From Myxococcales bacterium (GTDB lineage: Bacteria > Lernaellota > Lernaellaia > Lernaellales > Lernaellaceae): 64,000 nt of DNA. The stretch lies in the NCBI GenBank assembly GCA_012517325.1, contig JAAYVF010000013.1, forward strand, positions 44,028 to 108,027. Reading direction: 5' to 3'. Positions 1-10,057 of this stretch are shown one piece after another; the first letter of the stretch is position 1, and every line of letters begins with the position of its first letter. The notes under the pieces were generated by a model that saw nothing but the letters and a program-made list of their open reading frames with translations, had not been told where the DNA came from and ran no database searches. The position numbers and the translations under genes were made by a program.

Positions 1-32
1 GGAATCGAACAAATGGTTTCCCGCATCCTGCC

Positions 33-61
33 GGCGCGCCGCCAAACGGCGCGGGCGTTTT
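33..61 (+). terminator. Possible terminator of a gene to the left of the window
   Basis: GCGCCG at 36-41 can pair with CGGCGC at 47-52 around a short loop, followed by GGGCG and TTTT at 58-61. It would end a plus-strand gene lying outside the window. The T-run is short, so the call is weak. Confidence 0.3.
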
Positions 62-176
62 CATCCGCGACCGATCGCTGCATCGGTGTTTGACCGCTAG
101 GTTAGACCGTTTCGCGGCTCGGAATCAATCAGTTTCGCTGGCGGGCGGAAATCCGGCGGCCGGCCGGATCGCGGCG

Positions 177-3100
177 TCATTGGGGCTGTTGCTGCTCTTG
201 GTAGCGCAGCCATTCGCCCTTGTGCTTGCCGAAGATGAACATATAGCTGATGAACGCCTGGTATTCGAAATAGTCGTTGCTGTTGAGGTCGGCGCCGAAG
301 CCGCCGCCGACGGTCAGGCGGTGCTTCAAGGCGATCTGCCATTCCAGGCTGCCGTAGCCGCTGAGCGAGACGTTGTCCTCGTCCTTGGCGATTTCGCTGG
401 AGACGATATTGTAGGCCGGCACCAGGCCGACGGTGTAGATGAGGTTGGGCCGGACATCGTCGCGCAAATCGAGCGAGATGCCGTGGCTCTGGTAAACGTG
501 CGGCGAGAAATAAACGCCGAGCACGCCGGGCAGTTCGTCGTCGAAGGTCTGATAGCTGTAAATGTAGCCGGGCGTGAAATACGGCCCGTCGAAGAAGGTA
601 TAACCGAGCGCGGCGCTGATCAGGTCGGCCTGGTTCTGATCGACCAGCGTGCCGCCGTCGACCCACGTGTGACGATACTCGCCGCGGATGTTCATCCGAT
701 CCAGCGGCGTGACGCGCAGGACGCCGCCGACGTTGTCGCTGCCGATGCCTTCGCTGATCGCCACGTTCGTCTGCTGGATGTCGTCGCGGTAGGCGTAGCC
801 TTCCAGGCCCACGTAATCGTAGATGTTGGTTGAGAGTGCGCCCAACCAGTTTTGCGTGGTGGGCAGATCGGAATAGCAGTTGACGCCATATTCGCCGCGC
901 GCCGAAACCTCGCCGAACAAGCCGACGACCAGACCGACGCGGGGCGAAACCCGGTTGATCGATTCTTGACGATCCTCGTTGTGCCGCGCTCCAACCACTT
1001 CACCAAACGCTTCGCCGCCATCGCCGAAGAGATAGGTGAACCGGCTGCCGAGCGAAATCTCATTGTTCCGGCGGTCGAACCGCCAGGCTTCGCGCCAACC
1101 GAGCGTCGTCTCGACGCGCGGCGCCGACTCGTAACGCACGCGGGCCAGGCCGGCTTTCGCGTCCTCGTTGTCCGGATCGATTTTCGAAACGATTTCGTAT
1201 TCGCGCCTGGCGCTGGCGAACATCCCCGACTGCAGGTAGATGGCCGCCAAAGCCAGGCGATAGCCGATGTTGGTCGGATTTTCCTTGACCAGCTTCTCGA
1301 AGATGTAGCGCGCCCGCTTGTAGCGGTTGTGCAGCGCCAACTCCTCCGCCAGGCGGAGCCGATAGCGCTGCTCCGCCTCGTCCATTCCGGGCGGACCCGT
1401 GCCGGGCCCGCCGGCCATCATGGTTTTACCGGGGTAGTTGAACCATTGATCGAGGAACGCGCCCTCGACGTACTCGATGTTGTAGAGTTTCAGGAAATCG
1501 CGCGCTTCCTGGTCTTTCGGATCGACGACGACGATGCGCTTGTACTGGTCGATCGCCGCGTCGATGTTGCCCGCGCCCTTGTAGGCGTTGGCCAGGCCCT
1601 TGCGCGCCCGCATGTTCCAGGGGTCGCGGTCCACCGCGTATTCGAGGTTCACGATCGCGTCGCTGTACGTCCCCAGCGCGTTGTAGGCCAGGCCCATTTC
1701 GAGGCGGATGTTGGCGTCTTCGGGTTTCTTCTGAGCCAAAATCTGGAATTGTTCCAGCGCGGCGCTGTACTGTTCGGCATACGACAGGTTGAGCGCGTAT
1801 TGCAACCGGAATTCGTCGTCGTTCGGGTTGTTCGCGACGAGGATTTCGTAGTGCTGCGCGGCGATGGTGTATTTTTCCTGGAAGGAAGTGATTCGTGCGG
1901 CCATTTCGCGCACTTCGTCGTTTTTCGGCTCGACCTGCAACACGGAATTGGCGTGTTCCAGCGCCAGATCCCAGGTTTTTTCGTCGGCGGCGTACATCTG
2001 CGCCAGGTAGTAATGGGCGTCGACGTTGTCCGCCTTGGCGTCCAGCACGGCCTGGAATTCGGCCGCGGCCTTGTCGTTTTCGTGCTTGGCGATGTAAATG
2101 CGCCCCAACATCAGGTGCGCGTCGAGGTTGTCTGGTTCGAGTTGGATCGCGTTGCGATAGGCCTCTTCCGCGTTGCTGAACTCGCCCCGCTCGTAGAGCA
2201 ACCGCGCGTACTCCATGCGCGATTCGACGTTCTTCGGGTACTTGAGGAACAGCTTGCGGTACAGATCGATCGCCCGGTGATAGTACCGCCGGTCCCAACT
2301 GTAGAGGTTGGCCAGGGCGAAGCTGGCTTCGAAGTTGTTGGGATCGCGCTGCAGAATGAGTTCGTATTCGCGGATCGCGTCTTCCATGCGGTTTTCGTAG
2401 CTGAACACCTTGGCCAATTCGATGCGGGCGTCGGTCTGCGTCGGATCCTGCGCCAGGACGACCTGATACTGGTTGATCGCTTCTTTGTAGCGCTTGTCGT
2501 AGGCCAGGGTTTCGGCGAGTTCCTTGCGCACGTCGAGGGCGTCGGGGCGCGCGTTGATGCACCAGGCGTACTGGTTGATCGCCGCGTTGTACTGCATCGA
2601 CCAGGCATAGAGCCGGGCCAGGCGGAGGTGCGCCTCGTAATTGTCCGGTTCCTGCTTGATGATTTCGAGCGTTTCCTTGATGGCCCAGGCGTAGGTCGAC
2701 GGGCTGTAGGAGAAGATGTCGGCCAGGGCGATGCGCCCGCCGATGTGGTTGGGGCAGTATTGCAGCAACTTGCGGTATTCGCCCACCGCTTCCTTGTTGC
2801 GGTTGTGATTTTGCAATTCCTGGCCCAGCAGATAGCGCAGGTCGCAATTGCCGGGATCGTCCAACAGGATGGCCTGCATCTGCTGGATGTTGTCGGGATA
2901 CTCGCCCCAGACGCCGTAGAGGTCGCCCCAGTTGTTGTTGAGCAACCACCAGGCGCGGTGATACTGGCCCGTGGTGGCGACGTAACGCCGCGACATCAGG
3001 TAGTGGTTGTAGGACAGTTCGGCGAAGGCGTTGAGGTTGCTCGGATCGAGTTCGAGCACCTTTTTCTGCATGGCGATGGCGCGTTCGTACCGGCCGTTGC

Positions 3101-5483
3101 GGCGGTCGATTTCGCCCAGGCCGTAATAGGCCTCGGCGCTGTCGGGGTTGCTGGAGAGCACTTCGCGGTACTCGACCACGGCGCGGTCGTAATGTTCCTG
3201 CAGGCGGTAGATCGTCGCGATGCCCAGGTGGGCGTGCGAGTTTTTCGCGTCGGCCTGCAACACGGTGCGGTATTCCTTTTCGGCCAGCTCGAAATTGTTG
3301 GCCACCTGATAGGCATTGGCCAGGGCGAGCCGCGCGTTGATGTTGTCGGGGTTTTGCGTCAACACGTCGCGCAGTTCGGTGACCACTTCGTCGGCGCGGC
3401 CGGAATAGACCTTGGTCTTCATGGTTTCGAGGTAGAGATCCTGGTCGTTGGGCCGGTTCTTCAGCACTTCCTCGTAAACCACCAGGGCCTCGTCGTATTT
3501 CTCGCTCCAGGAAAGCACGCGCGCCTTGAGCAGGCGGGTGTCGTCATCGGCGGCGTCGCGTTCGAGGATGAAATCGCACTCGCGGACCGCCTTCTCGTAG
3601 TACTTGCGGTTCTGCGAATACAAATTAGCGAGGCGGCGGTGCAGGTCCAGGTCGGTGAAGCGCAGCGCGACGGCCTTTTCGAGGGCCTCGATCGCTTGGG
3701 AAACATCTTGCTGGTAGGCATAGGCGTCGCCGAGCCCGCCGAGGATTTCCGCGTTGGTCGGATCGATCTGCGCGGCGCGGCGAATGGCGTCGACGGACTT
3801 CTGCGGGTTGCCCATCTGCCCGTAGACCCACGACATGCCGAGGTAGGCGTCGACGCAGCGCGGATCGATTTGCAGCGCTTTTTCGTAGGCGTCGATCGAG
3901 CTTTTGTAAGCCTTGTGCTGAGCGTAGACATCGGCCAGCCGCAATTGCGGTTCCGGCGAATCCGGATATTTCTCGGCCGCGTCGGTCAGCAGGCTGATGG
4001 CCTTGTTGAAATGCCAGACCTCGTTGGCGCTGACGTAGAGATAATGGATGCGGTCGATGACGGCCAGGAACTGTTTCTGGATTTCGGCCTGTAGTTTCGA
4101 GCCTTGATCCTGGCGGTACAGGCTGTATTGATGATGCGCCCAGCCGACACCGATCATCGCCGGCAGATAGGTCGGCTTGTCGTCGAGGATGTCCTCGTAC
4201 AATTCCAACGCGTCCTTGTGCTTGCCGGCGGCGCTCAGCGTTTCGGCCATGAGCAGCCGGGCATCGACGTCGTCGGGCACCACGCCCAGCAGGTTGCGGG
4301 CCTCGGCGATGGCGTTGTCGTAATCCTTGACCTTCAACAGCGCGCGCACCAGGGAGGTGCGGACCTGCACGTCCTCGGGGTGCTTGGCCAGCAGGTCGCG
4401 GTATTGTTCGACCGCCAGTTGCATGTTGTTCGATTCGGCGTAGATGTTGGCCAGTTCGGTGCGGATTTCCACGTTGTCCGGCTGGCTTTTCAGCACTTCG
4501 CGGTACGCGGCGACCGCCTCGGGATAGGTGGCCGCGTTCTGCGCGTAGTTGCGGGCGAGGAAGATCTTGGCGTCGATGTCTTCCGGATTGAGTTCGATGG
4601 CCTTGTTGAACGCCTCGGCCGCTTCGGTGGTGCGGCGTTGTTCGGCCAGAATGAGGCCCTTCAACCGCCAGGCGAACGCGTTGTTCGGTTCTTTTTCCAG
4701 CACGACATCGGTGACCGCCATGGCGTCGGCATACCGTTTAGCCTGGTAGTAGGCCTGGGCGAGCCCCAGCAGGCTCTGATCGCGGGCGCCGCGTCGGCTG
4801 CTGAGGTAATTGAACTGCTGTATGGCGTCGTCAAAGCGCTTGGCCATCGACAATTCGTTGGCGTATTCCAACCGGATCTTGTCGTCTTCCGGATCAATTT
4901 CCAGGTAGGCCTCGTAGTTTTTCAAGGCCGGAGTGTGTTCACTCTTGTACGAGTAGACGCGGGCCGCGATCAAATGGGCGCGCTTGTTTTTCGGTTCCTT
5001 CTGCAAGACCTTTTCGATCTGTTCCAACGCTTTCGGATAGGTATCGGCCTTCCAGGAATAGATTTCGGCCAATTCGGTCATCGCTACGGTATTTTCAGGT
5101 TCCTTTTCCAGCAGGGTGTCCAACTGTTTGACGGCGTTTTCGGTGTCACCGGACCACGAATAAATTTGGGCGAGACGCAGGCGGGTGACGCCATCCTTGG
5201 GGTCGGCTTCCACGGCTTTGCGATAGGCTTCGATCGCGATTTTGGCGTATTCGGGCTTTTCTTCGGAATAAAGGTTGAAGTAGCAATCGCCGAGGCGTTT
5301 CATCGCCTCGAGATTGGTCGAATCTTGTTCCAGGGCCGCTTGAAAACGCGCCGCGGCCGCCTGGTATTGGCCTTTATTGAAAAGCGAAATGCCCTCTTCA
5401 TACGCCCCAGCCCACGCGTGGCCGGCGCCAAGCGCCAATCCCAGCAAAACCACGGTGGCCAGGGCCATCCAGCGTCTGTTCAT
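177..5483 (-). CDS. Giant TPR scaffold / outer-membrane beta-barrel exopolysaccharide exporter
   Basis: Predicted outer-membrane exporter with a periplasmic TPR scaffold, the role played by BcsC, PgaA or AlgK/AlgE in synthase-dependent polysaccharide secretion. The 1768-residue product starts with a signal peptide (basic MNRR, hydrophobic core, AWA cleavage region). Residues about 28-1480 are tandem TPR units with the usual A/Y/P spacing (DPxN..A...LA.IY). Dividing the length by 34 gives roughly 40 units; I did not count them with software. From about residue 1490 the sequence becomes alternating polar/aromatic beta strands, consistent with a barrel. BcsC is about 1150 residues and PgaA about 800, so this scaffold is unusually long. 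It is the last gene of the operon, 68 bp after the GH8-like gene. An alternative is a TPR protein with a porin-like C-terminus unrelated to sugar export, but the neighbours argue against that. Confidence 0.85.
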   Translation of the reverse strand: MNRRWMALATVVLLGLALGAGHAWAGAYEEGISLFNKGQYQAAAARFQAALEQDSTNLEAMKRLGDCYFNLYSEEKPEYAKIAIEAYRKAVEADPKDGVTRLRLAQIYSWSGDTENAVKQLDTLLEKEPENTVAMTELAEIYSWKADTYPKALEQIEKVLQKEPKNKRAHLIAARVYSYKSEHTPALKNYEAYLEIDPEDDKIRLEYANELSMAKRFDDAIQQFNYLSSRRGARDQSLLGLAQAYYQAKRYADAMAVTDVVLEKEPNNAFAWRLKGLILAEQRRTTEAAEAFNKAIELNPEDIDAKIFLARNYAQNAATYPEAVAAYREVLKSQPDNVEIRTELANIYAESNNMQLAVEQYRDLLAKHPEDVQVRTSLVRALLKVKDYDNAIAEARNLLGVVPDDVDARLLMAETLSAAGKHKDALELYEDILDDKPTYLPAMIGVGWAHHQYSLYRQDQGSKLQAEIQKQFLAVIDRIHYLYVSANEVWHFNKAISLLTDAAEKYPDSPEPQLRLADVYAQHKAYKSSIDAYEKALQIDPRCVDAYLGMSWVYGQMGNPQKSVDAIRRAAQIDPTNAEILGGLGDAYAYQQDVSQAIEALEKAVALRFTDLDLHRRLANLYSQNRKYYEKAVRECDFILERDAADDDTRLLKARVLSWSEKYDEALVVYEEVLKNRPNDQDLYLETMKTKVYSGRADEVVTELRDVLTQNPDNINARLALANAYQVANNFELAEKEYRTVLQADAKNSHAHLGIATIYRLQEHYDRAVVEYREVLSSNPDSAEAYYGLGEIDRRNGRYERAIAMQKKVLELDPSNLNAFAELSYNHYLMSRRYVATTGQYHRAWWLLNNNWGDLYGVWGEYPDNIQQMQAILLDDPGNCDLRYLLGQELQNHNRNKEAVGEYRKLLQYCPNHIGGRIALADIFSYSPSTYAWAIKETLEIIKQEPDNYEAHLRLARLYAWSMQYNAAINQYAWCINARPDALDVRKELAETLAYDKRYKEAINQYQVVLAQDPTQTDARIELAKVFSYENRMEDAIREYELILQRDPNNFEASFALANLYSWDRRYYHRAIDLYRKLFLKYPKNVESRMEYARLLYERGEFSNAEEAYRNAIQLEPDNLDAHLMLGRIYIAKHENDKAAAEFQAVLDAKADNVDAHYYLAQMYAADEKTWDLALEHANSVLQVEPKNDEVREMAARITSFQEKYTIAAQHYEILVANNPNDDEFRLQYALNLSYAEQYSAALEQFQILAQKKPEDANIRLEMGLAYNALGTYSDAIVNLEYAVDRDPWNMRARKGLANAYKGAGNIDAAIDQYKRIVVVDPKDQEARDFLKLYNIEYVEGAFLDQWFNYPGKTMMAGGPGTGPPGMDEAEQRYRLRLAEELALHNRYKRARYIFEKLVKENPTNIGYRLALAAIYLQSGMFASARREYEIVSKIDPDNEDAKAGLARVRYESAPRVETTLGWREAWRFDRRNNEISLGSRFTYLFGDGGEAFGEVVGARHNEDRQESINRVSPRVGLVVGLFGEVSARGEYGVNCYSDLPTTQNWLGALSTNIYDYVGLEGYAYRDDIQQTNVAISEGIGSDNVGGVLRVTPLDRMNIRGEYRHTWVDGGTLVDQNQADLISAALGYTFFDGPYFTPGYIYSYQTFDDELPGVLGVYFSPHVYQSHGISLDLRDDVRPNLIYTVGLVPAYNIVSSEIAKDEDNVSLSGYGSLEWQIALKHRLTVGGGFGADLNSNDYFEYQAFISYMFIFGKHKGEWLRYQEQQQPQ

Positions 5484-5551
5484 AGCCGTACCCCCAACAC
5501 CATAGCCGGCGCCCCGCGCTCGCCCGGCGGCGGCGCACCAGCGACCCGAAA

Positions 5552-6667
5552 CTACCTGTACTCCGCGTTATAGCGGCGCAACGTCAGCAGCGCCTCCAGA
5601 TTGTCGAAACTATAAACCTCGTCATCGCTGAAACCGCCGTACATCGGCGAGATCGGATTGACGTTTTGAAATTCCAGCAATTTGGCGAGCAGCGACTCGC
5701 CCAGCGCCCGATCGCCGATGCGAAATGCGTAACGCGCCGCCAGCGCGTAGACGCTCGTCGATTCAAAAAACTGCAACGGCTGCCCGCTGCCGTCGTACTG
5801 CGCGTACAGCACTCCGTCGGCCGCGAACCGGTTGCGCAACCATTCGGCGAACGGATGATCGCCCTGTTCTAATTCAGCGGCGAAAAGAGCGCAATAGAGC
5901 TGGTTGATCATGTTCTGCTGGTCGCCCATGTAACGCTTTTCCGCGAAATTGTAGTTCTCGTAAAACAGCCCGGACGCCATCCGCCCGGCGAGCAGGATCC
6001 GGCCCGTTTGTTCCAGAATCGGTTGCCATTCCGGGGCGCGTTTGGCCAGCGCTCGCAGCGTCGGAATTTCGATATACGACAACTGCAGGGTGTCGGCCAC
6101 CACCGGATCGCCGTAATCCCGCCAGTTCAGGAAATCGCGCAATACGCCTCCCACGACCTCGTATTGCCAAATATTGCCCGCGATATCGTCGGCGAAACTG
6201 CGATAGGCGGCGTCTCCCCATTTCTCCGCCGCCTGCAACGCCGCGCCGACGATGCGCAAATCGTCGATCACCGCCGACGTGCCGGCCACCAGCTCGCCGT
6301 CGTAACTGACCTTCCAGTAAAAGAGCCCTTGCGGCCCCAGCATCTTCTGCCGGGCGAACTGCAATTGCTTATCAAAAAATGGCCGATCATCGGCCAACAC
6401 CGCGTATTGCATCGCCAAACCGATCGTTTCGGACAGCACGCCCGAGGCCAGCAGATCGGCCGGGTCGAAAATCGGGAACAACAACAACCGCCGGACCTTG
6501 CAGTTGGTCAGGATGCCGCCGTTCGGCCCGCTCATGCGGTCCAGCACGAACCGCTTCGCCAGTTCCTCGGCTTTCGACGGCGAGATGGCCCACGGAAACG
6601 CCATCAAGCCTCCCACGCCGACCAGTGACAACAACACCAACCCGGCGACCAGGCGTCCGCGCCGCAT
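5552..6667 (-). CDS. GH8-like exopolysaccharide hydrolase (PssZ/BcsZ-type)
   Basis: A 371-residue protein with an N-terminal membrane anchor or signal sequence (about residues 5-27) and an alpha/alpha-barrel-like domain. The segment SETIGLAM resembles the SEGQxYGM motif of glycoside hydrolase family 8, which carries the catalytic acid Glu. SAVIDDLRIVGAALQAAEKWG resembles the second GH8 motif, with an Asp followed by the WG helix. BcsZ, CcsZ and Listeria PssZ are GH8 enzymes encoded with synthase-dependent polysaccharide systems and trim the polymer. The start codon directly abuts the stop of the GT2 gene (no intergenic base), so the two are probably coupled. Family membership is by motif recognition only; the catalytic pair should be confirmed by alignment. 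Confidence 0.72.
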   Translation of the reverse strand: MRRGRLVAGLVLLSLVGVGGLMAFPWAISPSKAEELAKRFVLDRMSGPNGGILTNCKVRRLLLFPIFDPADLLASGVLSETIGLAMQYAVLADDRPFFDKQLQFARQKMLGPQGLFYWKVSYDGELVAGTSAVIDDLRIVGAALQAAEKWGDAAYRSFADDIAGNIWQYEVVGGVLRDFLNWRDYGDPVVADTLQLSYIEIPTLRALAKRAPEWQPILEQTGRILLAGRMASGLFYENYNFAEKRYMGDQQNMINQLYCALFAAELEQGDHPFAEWLRNRFAADGVLYAQYDGSGQPLQFFESTSVYALAARYAFRIGDRALGESLLAKLLEFQNVNPISPMYGGFSDDEVYSFDNLEALLTLRRYNAEYR

Positions 6668-7999
6668 TTATAGGTCCTCTTCGCGCAATTCCCGCATGCG
6701 GTCGCGACTGACCTGTTTGTCTTCCTGCTGCTGGCGCAAACGGTAACGGACGGTTTTGTCCCAGACCGTGCCGGAACCGCGGCGCCACTGCAGGAATTCC
6801 ATGTACAAAGCGCGGAACACGACCACGATCCACACCTGGGAATACGTGATGTACATGAGGAAGGAAAAGACAATGTTGGTAAAGCTCTCTTCTTCCTCGA
6901 TGCTGATCGCGATCAGCAGTTCCATGAAAAACAGCATCGCCGCGAGGAACCAGATGAAGGTGAAGGGACCGACCAGGCCCAGCTTCACCACCCCCAGCAG
7001 CGACAACAACGCGATGGCGTCGGAGAGGATCAACGCGATGAAAAACATGTAGTAGAGGCTGAACATGTAGAAGAGGTCGACCATGATGCGCCGGTTTTTC
7101 ATCTGGAACGCGACGCGCAGGAATTTGCGGATGATGTAGTGCATGCCCTGGGCCCAGCGGGTGCGCTGGCGGATGAACACCTTGAGCTGCTGGGGTTCCT
7201 GTTCCCAGGTGACCGCGTAGGGGATGAACTTGATGCGGTAGCCCAGTTCGTAGAGGCGGATCGACAGCTCGGCGTCTTCGGCAATGGCCTCTTCGTCGAA
7301 ACGGCCGGCTTTCTCGAGCACCTTGCGCCAGATCACGTAGTTCGTGCCCGGCAGGGTGGCGAGGTTGAAGATCTTGTAGCGGCCGCCCTGGATGATCCAT
7401 TGGAAGGAGATAAATTCGATGTTGATGAACCGGGTGAGAATGTTCTGCTTGGCGTTGATCGTGCGCACCTTGCCCAGGACCGCGCCGAGTTTCGGGTCGT
7501 TGACCAGGTTGGCGACCAGATAGCGCAACGAGTTGGGCTCGGGGCGGTTGTCGGCGTCGAAGATGCTGATGACGTCGCCCATGGCGTGTTCCAGGCCCAC
7601 GTTCAGCGCCCGGCTCTTGCCCTTGCCGCCCTCGCCCTGCGGAATGTTCACCAGTTTCACGTTCCGGTAGCGCTCGGAAATGCTTTCGACGATCTCCGCC
7701 GTTTCGTCGGTCGAACCGTCGTTGACGACGATGACCTCGTACCGTTCGCGTGGATAGTTGAAGGCGAGCATCGCTTCGATGGTGCGCCGGATGACCACGC
7801 CTTCGTTGTGCGCCGGAATCAGGATTGAAACGAAGGGGAACGGGAACGGTTCTTGGAAGAGTCGTTGCCGCTCTTTTTCGCTGTTCAAGTGATGGATGAA
7901 GGCGAAGAAGGTCAGCACGACGTTGAACAGCAGGAACAGCCAGATGCCGATCGCCGACGCCAGAAAGAGCAGGTCGATGTAAACACTGGTATACGGCAC
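6668..7999 (-). CDS. Family 2 processive glycosyltransferase (exopolysaccharide synthase)
   Basis: A 443-residue inner-membrane synthase like BcsA, PgaC or HasA, expected to polymerise a nucleotide sugar and thread the chain through the membrane. A transmembrane helix at about residues 8-34 precedes a GT-A domain. The domain has VSILIPAHNE at 58-66, the VVNDGSTD signature near 91-98, the DAD metal site at 148-150, the AED general base at 240-242 and QRTRW at 278-282, which marks processive enzymes. Several helices follow (about 310-410) and the tail is basic. There is no C-terminal PilZ domain, so c-di-GMP control would have to come from a partner, plausibly the GGDEF-like protein encoded two genes upstream. 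The gene starts 5 bp after the DUF2334 gene. Confidence 0.9.
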   Translation of the reverse strand: MPYTSVYIDLLFLASAIGIWLFLLFNVVLTFFAFIHHLNSEKERQRLFQEPFPFPFVSILIPAHNEGVVIRRTIEAMLAFNYPRERYEVIVVNDGSTDETAEIVESISERYRNVKLVNIPQGEGGKGKSRALNVGLEHAMGDVISIFDADNRPEPNSLRYLVANLVNDPKLGAVLGKVRTINAKQNILTRFINIEFISFQWIIQGGRYKIFNLATLPGTNYVIWRKVLEKAGRFDEEAIAEDAELSIRLYELGYRIKFIPYAVTWEQEPQQLKVFIRQRTRWAQGMHYIIRKFLRVAFQMKNRRIMVDLFYMFSLYYMFFIALILSDAIALLSLLGVVKLGLVGPFTFIWFLAAMLFFMELLIAISIEEEESFTNIVFSFLMYITYSQVWIVVVFRALYMEFLQWRRGSGTVWDKTVRYRLRQQQEDKQVSRDRMRELREEDL

Positions 8000-8004
8000 G
8001 GCGC

Positions 8005-10032
8005 TTACCCCCTTCCCCGGGCGCGCAGGACGTTGCGGAATTCCTGCGTCGCCTTACGGCTGAGGAGGAAGATCCAGATGACCAGGAACACGATCAAGAT
8101 CGCCAGGCCGACGAACAGCAGGAAAATCGCGATCGGGTTGGTGATGCCCGAAACGGCCGGCCGGAACTTGGTGATGTTTTTAAACGTATAGGGAGGCGCC
8201 GTGTACGCGCCTTGATAGACCTGGATTTCGCCCTGGTGCGTCGAGGCGAACAGACTGACGTTGCCGGTCACGGGACGGAAAGAGTAGGTCTCGTCGGTCC
8301 GTTTGCCGTGCAGGTCAAGCGTCATGCTCTTCAGGTATTGGCTTTTCAGGGTGAGATCGATCTGCCCCACGCCGCTGATCGCCACGGTGTCTTCGGTCCG
8401 GACCTTGTTGTTGAAATCGCGGAGGTCGACCCATTCGTAACCCAATTTGCCCATGCCTTCGACGACGTCTTTCAGCAGTTGCAGGTCGAGGAAGGTATGA
8501 AAAAAGAAACTGCCCCAACCGTCGCGCACCACCAGGCTGTTGTCGGCGTCTTGCAGGATGGCCGCCGCGTCGCGACCCGCCGCCGGCTGAATATAGCCGA
8601 GGTTTTCGGGCAGAATGATCTGCTGGTGCATGTCGCGATAAATCACGTAGGGGAAGAATTGATCGGATCCCAGTTTGTCGATCGGCTGCCGCCGTTCGAC
8701 CACCGTGGTGAAATAATTGTGCAAAGACTCGTAATCGACCTGCCCGGCGGCATAGTGCGGCGTGGTCCAGGCCAACGGGAAAATATCGGCCAGGAAGCAT
8801 TCGGACAACCCGCGCAACGCCCGTTCGGCCGCGTATTCCGGCCCTTGGGCGATCGGCACATCGGTATCGGTGGCCCAGAACTCGTAGTCCACCGCCGATT
8901 CGCCGGTATGCTGGTGCGTATAGCCGTGGAGGATCGGCGTCCCCCCGCGGTTGATCAGGCCGCGAACGACCTCCAGGAATTCGGGCGAGCTGCTCAGGTA
9001 TACGGTCTGATCGGTGGCCGGGTTCACGTATACCGGCACCAAGGTGAAGGAGAACGGCACTTTCTTGCTTTGCAGGTAGTCGGCCGCGGCGATCAAATCG
9101 GTGCCGTTACGCATGGCATGAACATCTTCCAGCCGCACGAAGCCCGGGTGTTTGGCTTCTTTGATGCCGGAAGACATCATGTCATGCAGCACGTCGCAAA
9201 ACGCCAGGTAGGCGCCGCCCTCGACGTTGTAAGAGAAGGGATTGGAAGCGACGTACCAGAATTTCTTGCCGCGGACGACCCAGGGCAACCGTTCTTCTTT
9301 CGAAATTTCGGGCTTCGGTTCCGGGGTCGGTTGCGGCAGCGGTTCGATATCGAAGTTCAGCTTCGGATCGAGCGGCGGCATGGACAGCGCCGTCAAGTCG
9401 GCCTCGGTCGGGGCCGGTTGGCCGGCATGGATCACTTCCGGACCGTACATTTCATTGTGGCCGGAAGGCGGTTTGGCGCTCGGATCGGCGATCGCCCAGG
9501 CCACGACTTGATCGATTTCCGGGTTGACCACCTCGACCGCGTAGGTATGCGTATCGAGCTTCCACAACGATTTCTTTTTGTATTCAACCCGGTTGGTCGG
9601 GTGATTGTCGGTATCGTCGATCTGACGCAGGCCGAAGGATTCGAGGTTGTGCCGCGCCGCCATGCTGTCGAGATTCGCCCCGATCCAGATCAGTTCGCCC
9701 TTGCGGAAAAACAGGTCGTCGAGCAGATAGGTCGGCAGGGTCATGTCATCCTTGGTGCCGACGTAGAAGATGATGTCGTATTTTTTCGCCTGGCCTTCTT
9801 TGTATTCGCCGGTGCTGACCAGGTCGATTCCGGCCGTTTCGAAATGCCCGAGCAACTGGCGCAGCATGAGGGCGTCCAGGCTGTCTTGCTGGACATGGGC
9901 GGGATCGGGTTCGTCGAAAATGACCAGCGTCGCGCGGCCGCCGCTCAGCATCCCTTTCAGCGGGAGAAGCCAAAGCGCCACCAAGACCGCTAAAAAGAAT
10001 GCAACTATCGGTAAAACCAATCGCCTTAACAC
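8005..10032 (-). CDS. DUF2334 deacetylase-like membrane-anchored protein
   Basis: A 675-residue protein with one helix at each end (about 5-27 and 630-655), so the body is probably periplasmic. The middle matches DUF2334, a polysaccharide-deacetylase-like family. It has RLEDVHAM near residue 298 (metal Asp position), ILHGYTHQ near 368 (HxxxH-type metal site) and TPHYAAG near 425. The N-terminal 200 residues look like a flavodoxin/trimerisation-like fold, followed by a Pro-rich linker (PLPQPTPEPKP). The likely role is removal of acetyl groups from the nascent polymer, as PgaB, PelA and AlgJ-type proteins modify theirs; this is inferred from fold and operon. It lies 25 bp after the GGDEF-like gene. 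Confidence 0.75.
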   Translation of the reverse strand: MLRRLVLPIVAFFLAVLVALWLLPLKGMLSGGRATLVIFDEPDPAHVQQDSLDALMLRQLLGHFETAGIDLVSTGEYKEGQAKKYDIIFYVGTKDDMTLPTYLLDDLFFRKGELIWIGANLDSMAARHNLESFGLRQIDDTDNHPTNRVEYKKKSLWKLDTHTYAVEVVNPEIDQVVAWAIADPSAKPPSGHNEMYGPEVIHAGQPAPTEADLTALSMPPLDPKLNFDIEPLPQPTPEPKPEISKEERLPWVVRGKKFWYVASNPFSYNVEGGAYLAFCDVLHDMMSSGIKEAKHPGFVRLEDVHAMRNGTDLIAAADYLQSKKVPFSFTLVPVYVNPATDQTVYLSSSPEFLEVVRGLINRGGTPILHGYTHQHTGESAVDYEFWATDTDVPIAQGPEYAAERALRGLSECFLADIFPLAWTTPHYAAGQVDYESLHNYFTTVVERRQPIDKLGSDQFFPYVIYRDMHQQIILPENLGYIQPAAGRDAAAILQDADNSLVVRDGWGSFFFHTFLDLQLLKDVVEGMGKLGYEWVDLRDFNNKVRTEDTVAISGVGQIDLTLKSQYLKSMTLDLHGKRTDETYSFRPVTGNVSLFASTHQGEIQVYQGAYTAPPYTFKNITKFRPAVSGITNPIAIFLLFVGLAILIVFLVIWIFLLSRKATQEFRNVLRARGRG

Positions 10033-10057
10033 GCTGTTAGTCCCAATCCTCGAAAGA

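Noticed and set aside
852..5573. Two very long plus-strand open frames (1080 and 489 codons) opposite the TPR exporter
   Set aside because: They are antisense shadows created by high GC and strong codon bias. Their translations are Val/Arg/Gly/Asp-rich with no domain or signal, while the minus strand has clear TPR units.
8212..9993. A 593-codon plus-strand open frame
   Set aside because: Shadow of the DUF2334 gene; no ribosome-binding site and no recognisable motif.
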